Notes under the pieces: generated by a model
The model's input: the letters and a program-made list of their open reading frames with translations, nothing else
What the model was told of the DNA's origin: nothing
Database searches by the model: none
DNA from: Actinomycetes bacterium
GTDB lineage: Bacteria > Actinomycetota > Acidimicrobiia > Acidimicrobiales > SZUA-35
Assembly (NCBI GenBank): GCA_024280015.1
Contig: JAJRQY010000174.1
Location: 1 to 46,928 of the forward strand
DNA: 46,928 bases
Reading direction: 5' to 3'
Made by a program: the position numbers and the translations under genes
Shown here: positions 15,784 to 24,218 of the stretch, piece after piece
How the letters are laid out: the number at the start of each line of letters is the position of its first letter
How positions within the stretch are numbered: position 1 is the first letter of the stretch

Positions 15784-17232
15784 ATGTATCGACGTGTTCA
15801 TCAGCATGTGTTCCTCTCCTTGTTCTTGCTGGCAGCAGCATGCGCCACCTCAGATCCTCCTGCTGGTCTGGTTGACGGAACGGACACACCGGAGCCAGGC
15901 GCGCAACCCGTCGAGGGGCGACAAGAAGCACTCCTCGCCGATCCATTCATTCTTGGCGATGGCGTCACCTTGCCCGCCCTTGGTCCAATCGAACCGGGTG
16001 TTCTCATCCAGACCCAATGGCTGGGGACCCAGACAGAAACAGTAGATCGTCTATCGGCCAGATGGACGTCTTGTCACCAACTCACCCCTGGCCTCTGGGT
16101 CCTGAGTGGCGAGGTTCTCGATGGCTTTGAGTTCCCTCTAGTGGTGGAGACTGCCTTCGTGCGAGACAGCGACGGCAAGGTCGATCTCGCTCCAGTTCGA
16201 TTGACCTTCTCTGGGACCGGAAACTTCAGCCTTGTCTATGACGTCAACGAGGTTCGTCCTGACCTGGATGCGCGCACGGTCCTTCGTTCTAACCTTGGGG
16301 TTGACTCCTGTGGGTTGCAGTTGAGCAACCTCCAACCAGTCGGTCCCCTCACCCATATCCCAGCCTGGTCCGCACCGGCCGACTCGGTGCAGGGCTACCC
16401 ACTTCAGATACCAATTGCGGCCACGATGAGCTTGCAGGCCGAGTTCGCGACCGACGTCTGGCTGGGCAACGGCTACGGCTTCTCGACCATCTGGCTTCCG
16501 GAGAATCCTTTCGGATTTACCGATCTTGTGGTCGGGGATGATCCAAGCTGTCCAACGCTGAGCTACGGCGTTCGAGTCCCACTCTTGCGGATCTTCGAAG
16601 TCTTGGTCGAGCATCGTGGCGGACCGTGCATCAAGCCGGAGACTGTCCTGGGCGACGTTGCGGGGCATGCAGGTTGGGAGTGGATCGACAGTTATCGAAC
16701 AACGGCTCAACTTCCCCTCGCCGATGGCTGGCTGCTGGTAGGCGCGAAGGATCAAGCCACTGTCGTCGCCACCATTGACGACCTGCGACCCTTCGCCAAC
16801 CTCCTGATCCTGCCACGCCCGGGCGGAGCTTCGACAGCATCGCCGAATGAGCCTCGACCCCTGGGGTGGCATCGAAACTTCGGTGCCAACGACAAGCAGT
16901 GCGAGAGCACGGTGATCGAGCTTGACCAGGACTACCACCTTCGCCTGGCCAAAGGCCAAAAGTGCTTCCTCGAACAAGTTACTGGGGGTGTGCCCGTCGT
17001 CTGGGACTACGTCAGTGTCACCATCGAAGGTGACCCCATCTTCTCTCGCCGCATCTTTGACGGGCAGTCTGTTTGGTTTCTGCGGGATGATCGAGCCGAT
17101 AGCTACGTTGGTTTGCCATCGATCACCGTCCTGGCCTGTCACGACCTCGACAGCTCTACGTGGGGCGAGGAAGGATCGGCCTGCCAGCCGAGCGACTATC
17201 CCGGTTTCACCGGTTTCGCCGAGGCTGACTAG
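15784..17232 (+). CDS. Predicted secreted lipoprotein, unknown function
   Basis: A 482-residue protein. The ATG at 15784 is chosen because it opens a proper lipoprotein signal: basic MYRRVHQ, hydrophobic core, and a lipobox-like LAAAC with C20. The longer frame from 15637 translates the antisense of the pheT remnant. The mature part is rich in beta-type sequence and has scattered Cys residues that may pair. No known domain or catalytic motif was recognised. It is convergent with pheT, 37 nt apart, and its 3' end exists as a broken second copy at 14865. Confidence 0.65.
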   Translation: MYRRVHQHVFLSLFLLAAACATSDPPAGLVDGTDTPEPGAQPVEGRQEALLADPFILGDGVTLPALGPIEPGVLIQTQWLGTQTETVDRLSARWTSCHQLTPGLWVLSGEVLDGFEFPLVVETAFVRDSDGKVDLAPVRLTFSGTGNFSLVYDVNEVRPDLDARTVLRSNLGVDSCGLQLSNLQPVGPLTHIPAWSAPADSVQGYPLQIPIAATMSLQAEFATDVWLGNGYGFSTIWLPENPFGFTDLVVGDDPSCPTLSYGVRVPLLRIFEVLVEHRGGPCIKPETVLGDVAGHAGWEWIDSYRTTAQLPLADGWLLVGAKDQATVVATIDDLRPFANLLILPRPGGASTASPNEPRPLGWHRNFGANDKQCESTVIELDQDYHLRLAKGQKCFLEQVTGGVPVVWDYVSVTIEGDPIFSRRIFDGQSVWFLRDDRADSYVGLPSITVLACHDLDSSTWGEEGSACQPSDYPGFTGFAEAD

Positions 17233-17269
17233 CACGAGCAACGGGTTGTTAACAGTTGCGCCAGACGTG

Positions 17270-19657
17270 CTAGCGCAGTTCGCCCTTGTGGAACTTGGCG
17301 ACAGCATCAATCATGGCTTGGCGAGCTGCTGAAACCTCATCGTCTTCCAGGGTGTGATCGGCTGCTTGCAACCGGATGGCATAGGCCAGCGAGCGCTTGC
17401 CCTCCCCAACCTGCTCTCCTCGGAACACGTCAAACAGCTTGACCGAGCGCACCAGCTGGCCGCCGGCCTTGACCAGATTGCGCGACACGTCTTTGGCCGA
17501 GACCTTGTCATCGACCACGAAGGCCAAGTCCAGATCACTGGAGGGGAAGCGTGACACCTTCTTGTACTTCGGCGCGTTACTCAAGGCGGACAGAATCGGT
17601 GCAGTGTTCAGCTGCAACCAGGCGACTCGACCCTCGATCTCATAGGCCTCCAGCACCCGTGGATCAATCTCGCCGACCTCACCCAGGACCCGGCCACGGA
17701 AGACGACTTCGGCACTACGAGTTGGGTGCAGGCCCGCCCGCTCGGCGTTGCGTAGTGAAACATCACGCAGGGTGAGTGTTGCTGTGGTCTGATCCAGCAA
17801 CTGGGTGGCACATACCGCGTCAGCGTCGGCCCGAATGGCGGCCACCCATTCCTGTTCATCGGGCAGTTCCTGGTCTGATCCAAGGTAGATCCGGCCAAGC
17901 TCATACAACTGGACCCCAGCATTGCGATGTGATTGGTTGTAGGCCACCGCCTTCAATAATCCCGGCAACAACGACGTTCGAAGCACCGACTCTTCGGCCA
18001 CCAACGGGTTGGACAGGGTGATGCCCTCATCAGCCAATCCGGCACGCAGCAAGTCATCGGGAGCCAGGAACGGCATGGGCATGGCCTCGGAGTAGCCCGC
18101 TCCAAGGAATGCTCGACGAATCCGCCGACGCCCAAGCTGATTCGGTGTCAGTTCACCGTTCTGAGCCGGTCGTGGCACCCGCTTACCGGACTTTTCATAA
18201 CCATGGTGACGCCCGACTTCTTCGACAATGTCTTCCTCAATGGAAGAATCGGGGCGCCAGGACGGGATATGTACCGAAAGCACACCGTCTTCCGATGGCG
18301 AAGACGTGTAACCAATCGGGTCCAAGTAGCCAACTACTTGCTCGATGGTCAGATCGGTACCGAGCAGGTGATTGATCTTGGTGAGCCTGGTCCGCACCGG
18401 TGGGGTGACCTCCAGATTGCCGTCGACAACAATGGTGCCGGAGGAGACCGTGGCCCCGCAAATCTCGATGGCTAGCTGACAGAACCGATCAAGACCCCGC
18501 TGCACTCCTTCAGGATCGACGCCACGTTCATAGCGTGTGGAAGCCTCCGAACGCAGATTGAGACGCCGCACCGTCTTGGCAATGATCATCCGATCCCAGA
18601 TGGCTGCTTCTAGTAGAACACTGGTGGTGTCTTCACCGATCTCGGTGGACGCTCCCCCCATCACACCGGCCAGACCTATGGGCTCATCCGCAGCATTGGC
18701 GATCACACCATCGGACTCGGTAATGCTGCGCTCGACATCATCCAGCGTGGTGATTGTCTCGCCCTCGCGACCCATGCGGACGCTCAGCACACCATCAGCC
18801 ACCTTGGCTAGGTCATAGGTGTGGTTGGGCTGGCCAAGCTCCAACATCACGTAATTGGAGATATCAACAATGGAGTTGATGGGCCGCATTCCGGCTGCGG
18901 TGAGCCGTTGAGCCATCCAGGCTGGTGATTCACCAATGGTCACATTGTCCAGCACTCGAAAGCCGAAGCGCTTGCACAGGTCCGGGGCATCAATGGTGAC
19001 CGAGGCCCGCTCGGAGGCAACACTGTCGCCCGTTGGGACCGAGCGTTCAGGCACAGAAAAGGGAACACCTTGCTTGGCCGCCAGGTCACGAACCACACCA
19101 ATCATGGATAGGGCGTCGGGGCGATTGCCCTCAATGTCCAGGTCAAACATGATGTCGGTGCTGGCCCCAAGGGCTTCAACCAGGGGCGTGCCAACGACCA
19201 GGTCCGAAGGCAGAACGAGGATCCCATCGGCATCGACCTCTCCGGCGATCTCCAATTCGGGGCCAGAACAGATCATGCCGTTGGACCACTGGCCGCGAAG
19301 CTTGCGGCGAGCAATCTCCATGCCCCCGGGCATGGTCGTTCCAAGCGTGGCCAGGGGCACCAGGTCACCGACAGCCATATTGAAGGCACCACAACAGATC
19401 TGCAACGAATCGTCGCCAGCCTCGCCTGCCGCATGCAGCTCCGTGCTGCCAGTGTCGACAGATACCAGCTGGATGCGGTCGGCTTCGGGGTGCGGAGCTA
19501 GCGCCAATACCTTGGCCACAATGATGCCGTCCCAAGAGGCGCCAACCGTCTGGATCGACTCCACCACCATGCCCAGCTCGGTCATGGTCTTGGCGATTTC
19601 CTCGGGCTCGCCGGTGATGGGAGCAAATTCCTGCATCCAGGAGAGAAGAACATTCAT
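17270..19657 (-). CDS. pheT: Phenylalanine-tRNA ligase beta subunit
   Basis: The 795-residue length matches bacterial PheT. Domains in order: tRNA-binding EMAP/OB-like domain from about residue 45 (GIIVAKVLALAPHPEADRIQLVSVD), B3/4 editing domain around 200-400, B5 domain (about 400-480), the catalytic-like core near 490-690 (YSEAMPMPFL, NPLVAEESVLRTSLLPGLL) and the C-terminal ferredoxin-fold anticodon-binding domain (KVSRFPSSDLDLAFVVDD to the end). Forms the alpha2-beta2 enzyme with PheS, whose gene ends 15 nt upstream. A copy of its last bases lies at 15623-15716. Confidence 0.97.
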   Translation of the reverse strand: MNVLLSWMQEFAPITGEPEEIAKTMTELGMVVESIQTVGASWDGIIVAKVLALAPHPEADRIQLVSVDTGSTELHAAGEAGDDSLQICCGAFNMAVGDLVPLATLGTTMPGGMEIARRKLRGQWSNGMICSGPELEIAGEVDADGILVLPSDLVVGTPLVEALGASTDIMFDLDIEGNRPDALSMIGVVRDLAAKQGVPFSVPERSVPTGDSVASERASVTIDAPDLCKRFGFRVLDNVTIGESPAWMAQRLTAAGMRPINSIVDISNYVMLELGQPNHTYDLAKVADGVLSVRMGREGETITTLDDVERSITESDGVIANAADEPIGLAGVMGGASTEIGEDTTSVLLEAAIWDRMIIAKTVRRLNLRSEASTRYERGVDPEGVQRGLDRFCQLAIEICGATVSSGTIVVDGNLEVTPPVRTRLTKINHLLGTDLTIEQVVGYLDPIGYTSSPSEDGVLSVHIPSWRPDSSIEEDIVEEVGRHHGYEKSGKRVPRPAQNGELTPNQLGRRRIRRAFLGAGYSEAMPMPFLAPDDLLRAGLADEGITLSNPLVAEESVLRTSLLPGLLKAVAYNQSHRNAGVQLYELGRIYLGSDQELPDEQEWVAAIRADADAVCATQLLDQTTATLTLRDVSLRNAERAGLHPTRSAEVVFRGRVLGEVGEIDPRVLEAYEIEGRVAWLQLNTAPILSALSNAPKYKKVSRFPSSDLDLAFVVDDKVSAKDVSRNLVKAGGQLVRSVKLFDVFRGEQVGEGKRSLAYAIRLQAADHTLEDDEVSAARQAMIDAVAKFHKGELR

Positions 19658-19672
19658 CAGTAATTCCTTCGA

Positions 19673-20674
19673 TCAGAACTGGGAGAGGAAGCGGACATCA
19701 TTGGTGAACAGTTCTCGCAAGTCTTCGACCCCAAATTTCATGAGGGCCAGACGGTCGATTCCGAAACCGAAAGCGAAACCCGAGTACTCCTCGGGATCAA
19801 TACCACCGGCCCGCAAGACGTTGGGATGAACCATGCCGCAGCCACCGAGCTCAAGCCAGGAGCCATCGGGACGTTGGATGTCATATTCGGCGGAGGGTTC
19901 GGTGAAGGGAAAGTGGTTCGGCCTCAAGCGAGAGGAGAACCCCGGGCCGAAGTAGGCCTCGGCAAAGGCTTCGATGGTGCCGGCCAGGTCAGCCAGAGAG
20001 ATGTTTCGATCGATGACCAGGCCTTCTAATTGGTGGAAGACTGGCATGTGGGTGGCGTCGGCGGTGTCGCGACGGAAAACTCGTCCGGGAGCAACGGTGT
20101 AGATCGGTGGTTCTTGGTCCAGCATGGTTCGGATCTGGACTGGTGAGGTATGGGTCCGCAAGAGCGTCTTGCCCGGTTCACCATGATTCACATAGAGGGT
20201 GTCGAAGCCGTCACGAGCGGGATGGCTGGGCGGGATGTTGAGGGCGTCAAAGTTGTACCAGTCGGTCTCGACCTCGGGGCCCTCGGCGATGCGAAAGCCC
20301 ATGCCGACAAAGACATCTTCCAGTTCTTCCCAGGCCTGGGTCACAATATGGGCATGGCCAACGGCAGCGTCGCTACTGGGGATTTCGGTGAGGTCCAGAC
20401 GCTCAGCCTCAAACTGCACGATCAAGGCGGCATCCTTGAGCACGGTACGACGAGCAGCGATTGCGGCCTCGACCTCACCCCGGATCTCATTGATGGCCCG
20501 GCCGGCATCCTTGCGATCTTCGGGAGCGAGCGCTCCGATTCCCTTCTTGGCTCCACTGAGGAAGCCGGTCTTGCCGAACGCTTCACGCTCGACCTCGCCC
20601 AGGACGTCAAGGTTGGTGACGTCACCCAAGCCAGCAATGACTGCGGCGGCATCGGTTCGGAGTTGGTCGATCAT
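19673..20674 (-). CDS. pheS: Phenylalanine-tRNA ligase alpha subunit
   Basis: Class II aminoacyl-tRNA synthetase catalytic subunit, 333 residues from the ATG at 20674. The frame stays open upstream to 20839, but that part translates the trmH tail and its 15-nt repeats and does not resemble PheS. Signatures are the N-terminal coiled coil (1-90), HPARDGFDTLYV (motif 2 region), RTHTSPVQIRTML and VFHQLEGLVIDRNISLADL, then the motif 3 stretch GFAFGFGIDRLALMKFG near the end. It attaches phenylalanine to tRNA-Phe in the cytosol together with PheT. Confidence 0.96.
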   Translation of the reverse strand: MIDQLRTDAAAVIAGLGDVTNLDVLGEVEREAFGKTGFLSGAKKGIGALAPEDRKDAGRAINEIRGEVEAAIAARRTVLKDAALIVQFEAERLDLTEIPSSDAAVGHAHIVTQAWEELEDVFVGMGFRIAEGPEVETDWYNFDALNIPPSHPARDGFDTLYVNHGEPGKTLLRTHTSPVQIRTMLDQEPPIYTVAPGRVFRRDTADATHMPVFHQLEGLVIDRNISLADLAGTIEAFAEAYFGPGFSSRLRPNHFPFTEPSAEYDIQRPDGSWLELGGCGMVHPNVLRAGGIDPEEYSGFAFGFGIDRLALMKFGVEDLRELFTNDVRFLSQF

Positions 20675-20699
20675 GAGAGTGAGCCTGTTGATTGAGAGG

Positions 20700-21560
20700 T
20701 CATTTGTCCAGTGAATTTGAGGGAGTCGAGTTTCCGGAAGTCGAGTTTCCGGAAGTTGAGGTTCTGCGCTGTTGCCAGCTGGCGAAGCACAGAACAGCAC
20801 CAGCAGCGGCAACATTGAGTGATTCGGTTGGTCCAGCAAGTGGGATGGTGGTCAAGGTACCGGCAGCGCTGACTAGCTCCGGTGCTAGCCCATGGGCTTC
20901 GTTTCCGAGCACGATTGCTGCGGATCGCAGATCCAGCTGGTCATAGTCAGTGGCTGGGGCAGAGCCCGCCTGACTAGAGACGACCGTGGCGGCAATGATG
21001 CGGCCCTGGGCCCGGAGCTGATCGAACACATCGGCGGTATTGGCCATGGTGATGACGGGGAGCCGAAAGAAGGCGCCAGCGGCAGCTCGGACAACCTTCG
21101 GGTTGGTGGGATCAACCGACTCTCCACACAGAACAACACCGGCACAGCCTGCGGCTTCGGCGGTGCGAATCAGGGTGCCAACATTGCCAGGATCTCGCAC
21201 CTCGACCAGGACCAGGACTGGCTTGTCCAGGGCAAGGTCAGCCAAACCTGCCGTCGGCATCCCAACAACGGCAACCACCGGTTGGGGTGAGACGGTGTCC
21301 AGAACCGCTTCAAGCGTGCCGGGAAATACCGGTCGCAAGATAACCGTTCCCATGGTGGCAAAGCTGGCGATGTGATTATCGAGGTTGCCCTCAAAGAAGA
21401 TCTCTTCAACTTCGAGTCCCGAGGACAGTGCTTCGCTCACCAGCACCGGACCTTCAACCACGAAGGCCCGCTCCTGGGAGCGGGCCTTACGCTGGCGAAC
21501 AAGTCGCCGCAGCCGCTTCAATCGATGGTTCTTTGAACCGATCGGTTCAGAGTCAATCAT
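20700..21560 (-). CDS. TrmH/SpoU-family RNA 2'-O-ribose methyltransferase
   Basis: A 286-residue SPOUT enzyme. An N-terminal substrate-binding domain (KAR.QERAFVVEGPVLVSEAL near residue 27) precedes the knotted domain: VLVEVRDPGNVGTLIRTAEAAG (motif 1) near 134, AIVLGNEAHGL (motif 2) near 222 and IPLAGPTESLNVAAAGAVLCFA (motif 3) near 246. Its usual place beside pheS and rplT in actinobacteria suggests it modifies 23S rRNA. The C-terminus is built of TSGNS repeats that come from the 15-nt DNA repeats and are probably unimportant for catalysis. Confidence 0.88.
   Translation of the reverse strand: MIDSEPIGSKNHRLKRLRRLVRQRKARSQERAFVVEGPVLVSEALSSGLEVEEIFFEGNLDNHIASFATMGTVILRPVFPGTLEAVLDTVSPQPVVAVVGMPTAGLADLALDKPVLVLVEVRDPGNVGTLIRTAEAAGCAGVVLCGESVDPTNPKVVRAAAGAFFRLPVITMANTADVFDQLRAQGRIIAATVVSSQAGSAPATDYDQLDLRSAAIVLGNEAHGLAPELVSAAGTLTTIPLAGPTESLNVAAAGAVLCFASWQQRRTSTSGNSTSGNSTPSNSLDK
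20713..20757. repeat. 15-nt tandem repeats at the end of the trmH-family gene
   Basis: Units at 20713 (GAATTTGAGGGAGTC), 20728 (GAGTTTCCGGAAGTC) and 20743 (GAGTTTCCGGAAGTT), with a partial fourth from 20758. They encode TSGNS-TSGNS-TPSNS at the C-terminus of the minus-strand gene. The TTCCGGAA core is itself palindromic. The unit resembles those near 45892. Confidence 0.75.
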
Positions 21561-21598
21561 GAAGCAGCGAGTTGAGTCGAGGTTACAAACGGACCGGG

Positions 21599-21967
21599 CT
21601 AGGCAGCGTCAGCAGCAGAAGCGGCGTCAGCGGCCTTGACCAGAGCGGCAAAAGCATCGGCATCAGTCACAGCCAGATCGGCCAGAACCTTGCGGTCAAC
21701 TTCAATTTCGGCCAGCTTGAGTCCATTGATGAACTTGCTGTATGTGGTGCCATTGATGCGACATGCCGCGTTGATCCGCTGGATCCACAAGCGACGAAAT
21801 TCGCCCTTGCGAGCACGGCGGTCTCGGTAGGCATAGTTGCCGGAGTGCATGACCTGCTCATTGGCGGCCCGTACGCTTCGGCTCTTGTTTCCGTAGTAGC
21901 CCTTGGCCCGCTCAAGTGTTGTGCGGCGGCGCTTCTTGGAGTGGACAGCGCGCTTTACTCTTGCCAT
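21599..21967 (-). CDS. rplT: 50S ribosomal protein L20
   Basis: A 122-residue L20, slightly longer than usual because of an alanine-rich tail ([11 protein letters not shown]). It begins [19 protein letters not shown] and has [17 protein letters not shown] and [12 protein letters not shown], the conserved 23S rRNA-binding and assembly segments. Preceded by an AGGAAAGTGAG-type ribosome-binding site. Third gene of infC-rpmI-rplT. Confidence 0.97.
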   Translation of the reverse strand: MARVKRAVHSKKRRRTTLERAKGYYGNKSRSVRAANEQVMHSGNYAYRDRRARKGEFRRLWIQRINAACRINGTTYSKFINGLKLAEIEVDRKVLADLAVTDADAFAALVKAADAASAADAA

Positions 21968-22044
21968 CGGGTTCTCACTTTCCTTCGATTACGTAGTTCG
22001 TTCAAGATCACTTACAGGGTGGGTGCTTGGCACCCGGACTTCAA

Positions 22045-22239
22045 TCAGCTGGAGAGCAGCTTCTTGATTCGTGGTGCGTCAGCATCGGTTACTTCGTGCT
22101 CACCACGAAGGCGACGCTTGCGCTTGGAAGCCATCTTCGAGTTGAAGTGGTTCAGGTTGCGCTGGCGACGACGGAGCTTGCCCGTTCCTGTGACCTTGAA
22201 GCGCTTCTTGGCGCCCTTGTGTGTTTTCATTTTTGGCAT
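22045..22239 (-). CDS. rpmI: 50S ribosomal protein L35
   Basis: A 64-residue basic protein beginning MPKMKTHKGAKKRFKVTGTGK, the L35 signature, and containing HFNSKMASKRKRRLRG. The ATG at 22239 is fixed by this start and by AGGAG six nucleotides before it; an open frame continues upstream to 22299 but is not L35-like. Lies between infC and rplT. Confidence 0.97.
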   Translation of the reverse strand: MPKMKTHKGAKKRFKVTGTGKLRRRQRNLNHFNSKMASKRKRRLRGEHEVTDADAPRIKKLLSS

Positions 22240-22317
22240 GGGGGTCTCCTGCCTCCTACGTCTTCGCACCCGGGTGCGGGACGAAGCGGCGAATAACAAT
22301 CAGTTGTAACCGGTCAG

Positions 22318-22959
22318 CTAGTCAGCTTCGGATTCGGTTTCCACAGTCTCAGTTGAGGCTTCTGCTACTTCGGCCTGCGCCGCAAGAGCTTTCGCTTCTT
22401 CCTTGGCTGCTTCTACTTCTTCTCGAGCTTTCTTGGCTTGTTTCTTCGAGTCAGGCCCAAGCACCATGGTCATATTGCGACCATCGAGCCGGGGGTATGC
22501 CTCAATCTTTGCGATGTCGTCAGTGCGTTCAGCGATGTCGTCGAGGATCTTTCGGCCCAAATCTGGGTGTGTGACCTCACGACCTCGGAACATGATGGTG
22601 ATCTTTACCTTGTGCCCGTCAGCGAGGAATCGCTCCACCTTTCGGGTCTTGGTATTGAAATCACCACTGCCGATCTTTGGTCGGTACTTCATCTCTTTCA
22701 CAGTGGCGTGGCTGGTCTTTTTGCGAGATTCCTTCGCCCGCTGTGCCGCCTCGTACTTGTACTTCCCGTAATCCATGATTCGGACGACAGGAGGGTTGGC
22801 CTTGTCAGCAACTTCGACAAGGTCAAGATCGAGTTCCCTGGCTAGTGACAGGGCTTCGGGCATTGGCTTGATTCCAAGCTGCTCTCCGTCAACGGAGATC
22901 AGTCGGACTTCGCGAGCACGAATCTTTTCGTTGATTCGTGGCTCAGTTGGTGCAGCTAT
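22318..22959 (-). CDS. infC: Translation initiation factor IF-3, probable AUA start codon
   Basis: A 213-residue IF-3 when started at ATA 22959. The first ATG (22863) would drop the first 32 residues, including PRINEKIRAREVRLIS, which is conserved in IF-3. Between the in-frame TGA at 22968-22966 and that segment the only usable codon is ATA, placed 9 nt after a strong AGGAG (22973-22969). IF-3 rejects unusual start codons and represses its own mRNA; the E. coli gene starts with AUU for that reason. The N-domain ends near residue 85, then the C-domain (VKEMKYRPKIGSGDF), then an acidic Ala/Glu-rich tail of about 35 residues. Confidence 0.9.
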   Translation of the reverse strand: MAAPTEPRINEKIRAREVRLISVDGEQLGIKPMPEALSLARELDLDLVEVADKANPPVVRIMDYGKYKYEAAQRAKESRKKTSHATVKEMKYRPKIGSGDFNTKTRKVERFLADGHKVKITIMFRGREVTHPDLGRKILDDIAERTDDIAKIEAYPRLDGRNMTMVLGPDSKKQAKKAREEVEAAKEEAKALAAQAEVAEASTETVETESEAD

Positions 22960-23045
22960 TGCCGATCACTCCTCATACAGGCGCTTGTCCCTTCGGGCGG
23001 ATGTTGGTCCGGCGCATCGTTTGCGGTTGTTCTTCGTACTGTCAT
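22956..23045 (-). other. Short ORF in the infC leader whose stop overlaps the infC start (speculative)
   Basis: An ATG at 23045 opens a 29-codon frame, starting MTVRRTTAND, that ends with TAG at 22958-22956. That stop shares two bases with the ATA of infC (ATAG). No convincing ribosome-binding site precedes the ATG. If translated it would couple translation into infC. Confidence 0.25.
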
Positions 23046-23204
23046 CAAGGAAGAGAAACCACGATCCACCGCCATCTCACGCCCGGCTTCCGCACTATTC
23101 AGTACGAAATCCAGCACCTCAGGTGACTGTATTGACCATGACACACTCCGGTATTCTGGGTGGCCAGGTGGGGCGGAAGCCCTCTTTCTCTCAGACAGCC
23201 CGAA

Positions 23205-23210
23205 ATCATA
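23205..23210 (-). promoter_or_regulatory. Possible -10 element of the infC operon
   Basis: TATGAT on the minus strand (5 of 6 matches) would give a transcript start near 23198 and an infC leader of roughly 240 nt. No clear -35 at 17 nt. The leader region holds three copies of CGGAAGCC in either orientation (23085, 23174, 23213), of unknown meaning. Confidence 0.3.
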
Positions 23211-23221
23211 GCGGCTTCCGG

Positions 23222-23236
23222 TAACTTCCATACATG
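23222..23236 (+). promoter_or_regulatory. Leaderless-type -10 of the DUF1844 gene
   Basis: TAACTT (23222-23227) ends 6 nt before ATG 23234. It fits only the TANNNT pattern and no -35 is seen, so support comes from the repeated geometry elsewhere in the window. Confidence 0.35.
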
Positions 23237-23728
23237 ACTCTTTGGACGCCAGACGGCGAGCACCCCGTGAACAAGCCAGAAGCAGACACGACGCCCGCAT
23301 CCACACCACAAGACTCTCCCTCAGCAGAGCCCAACATGACACCAGAGCAGGAGCAACAGGCTCGGGAGATGGCAGCCGGACTTTCGGAGGCTCGCCAGCA
23401 ACTACTCGAAGCCAATGTTGCCGACGTGGTGGCCAACCACGCGTTTGGGATCTATGAGCTAGCTGCCATCCACCTCACTGCGGAAGAACCAGACATGGTT
23501 GCGGCGAGGCTCGCCATTGACGGCCTAGGCAGTCTGGTGGAGGGGCTCACTGGTCGGCTGGGCGAAGCCGAGCCGACCCTGACCGAGGCATTGCAACAGA
23601 TCCGAATGATGTTTGTACAGCGCACCACCCAGCTCAAGAAGGCAGCCGAAGCCGGTTCGGACGACAAGACGCCAACAAGTCCCGAGACTTCGCCAGAAGA
23701 CAAGGCGTCAGAGGACAAAGACAGCTAA
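23234..23728 (+). CDS. DUF1844 family protein
   Basis: A 164-residue protein. The core, about residues 60-132 (NHAFGIYELAAIHLTAEEP, then ARLAIDGLGSLVEGLTGRLGEAEPTLTEALQQIRMMFVQ), matches the helical DUF1844 family, a short conserved protein usually found beside infC in actinobacteria. The N-terminal 40 residues are Pro/Thr/Gln-rich and the C-terminal 30 are acidic, Lys/Asp/Ser-rich and probably disordered. It is divergent from infC. Function unknown; the fixed position suggests a link to translation or cell growth. Confidence 0.75.
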   Translation: MTLWTPDGEHPVNKPEADTTPASTPQDSPSAEPNMTPEQEQQAREMAAGLSEARQQLLEANVADVVANHAFGIYELAAIHLTAEEPDMVAARLAIDGLGSLVEGLTGRLGEAEPTLTEALQQIRMMFVQRTTQLKKAAEAGSDDKTPTSPETSPEDKASEDKDS

Positions 23729-23742
23729 GAAGTTCCTGACCC

Positions 23743-24195
23743 ATGAGAGCGTTTTCTCGCTTCCTATTCTTCGGCATCGCCGCTTGGGCATTCACCTCGT
23801 GTGGCAACCAGGAGACCGCACACCCCATTTCCCTGGAAGAGGCACAACAGGGTGCCAACCGTTTCGTCGAATCGTTGGCCGAAGAAGACTTGGCCACATT
23901 TCGACAAGTGGCTCGTCCCCAATCCGGAGGAGCAGTGGAGGAATCCTTCGTCATCGAGGCTGATTGCCTCGATTGGGCGACAGCGACGATCAGTAAGGTC
24001 GAGCAAGACTTCGGCCCATTCCTCGTTTGGGTTACCTACGAAGACGAGGCGGGCCATCTGGTTCGCCGAACTGCTGAGTCTGACGGTGAGCGGGTCTTCA
24101 TCATTTCGTTCGTCGATTCATGTGATGGTGCCGTTCCGCCACCCGGTCCGGGTCAGCCCGATCCGACAAACCGACCGGAGCCAGCAAGCTCCTAG
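23743..24195 (+). CDS. Small predicted lipoprotein
   Basis: A 150-residue protein 14 nt after the DUF1844 gene. A signal peptide with lipobox-like AFTSC (C20) starts the chain, followed by an alpha+beta domain of about 100 residues (QGANRFVESLAEEDLATFRQVARP, then VWVTYEDEAGHLVRRTAES) that resembles small NTF2-like or DUF4878-type lipoproteins, and a Pro-rich tail. No catalytic residues were recognised. Two Cys in the mature domain (ADCLDW, DSCDG) could pair. Confidence 0.55.
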   Translation: MRAFSRFLFFGIAAWAFTSCGNQETAHPISLEEAQQGANRFVESLAEEDLATFRQVARPQSGGAVEESFVIEADCLDWATATISKVEQDFGPFLVWVTYEDEAGHLVRRTAESDGERVFIISFVDSCDGAVPPPGPGQPDPTNRPEPASS

Positions 24196-24218
24196 CTCGC
24201 CACAACCGTCAAGCACAC

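Noticed and set aside
16138-17310. A 390-codon open frame on the minus strand
   Set aside because: Antisense to the lipoprotein gene, which has a good signal peptide; the minus frame has no domain and runs into the pheT end.
18936-19829. A 297-codon open frame on the plus strand
   Set aside because: It lies antisense to pheT and pheS, which are certain; its translation is Ser/Arg/Pro-rich as expected for a shadow frame of high-GC coding DNA.
20675-20839. Upstream extension of pheS
   Set aside because: It is the trmH-family gene tail read in another frame, including the 15-nt repeats; PheS homology starts at 20674.
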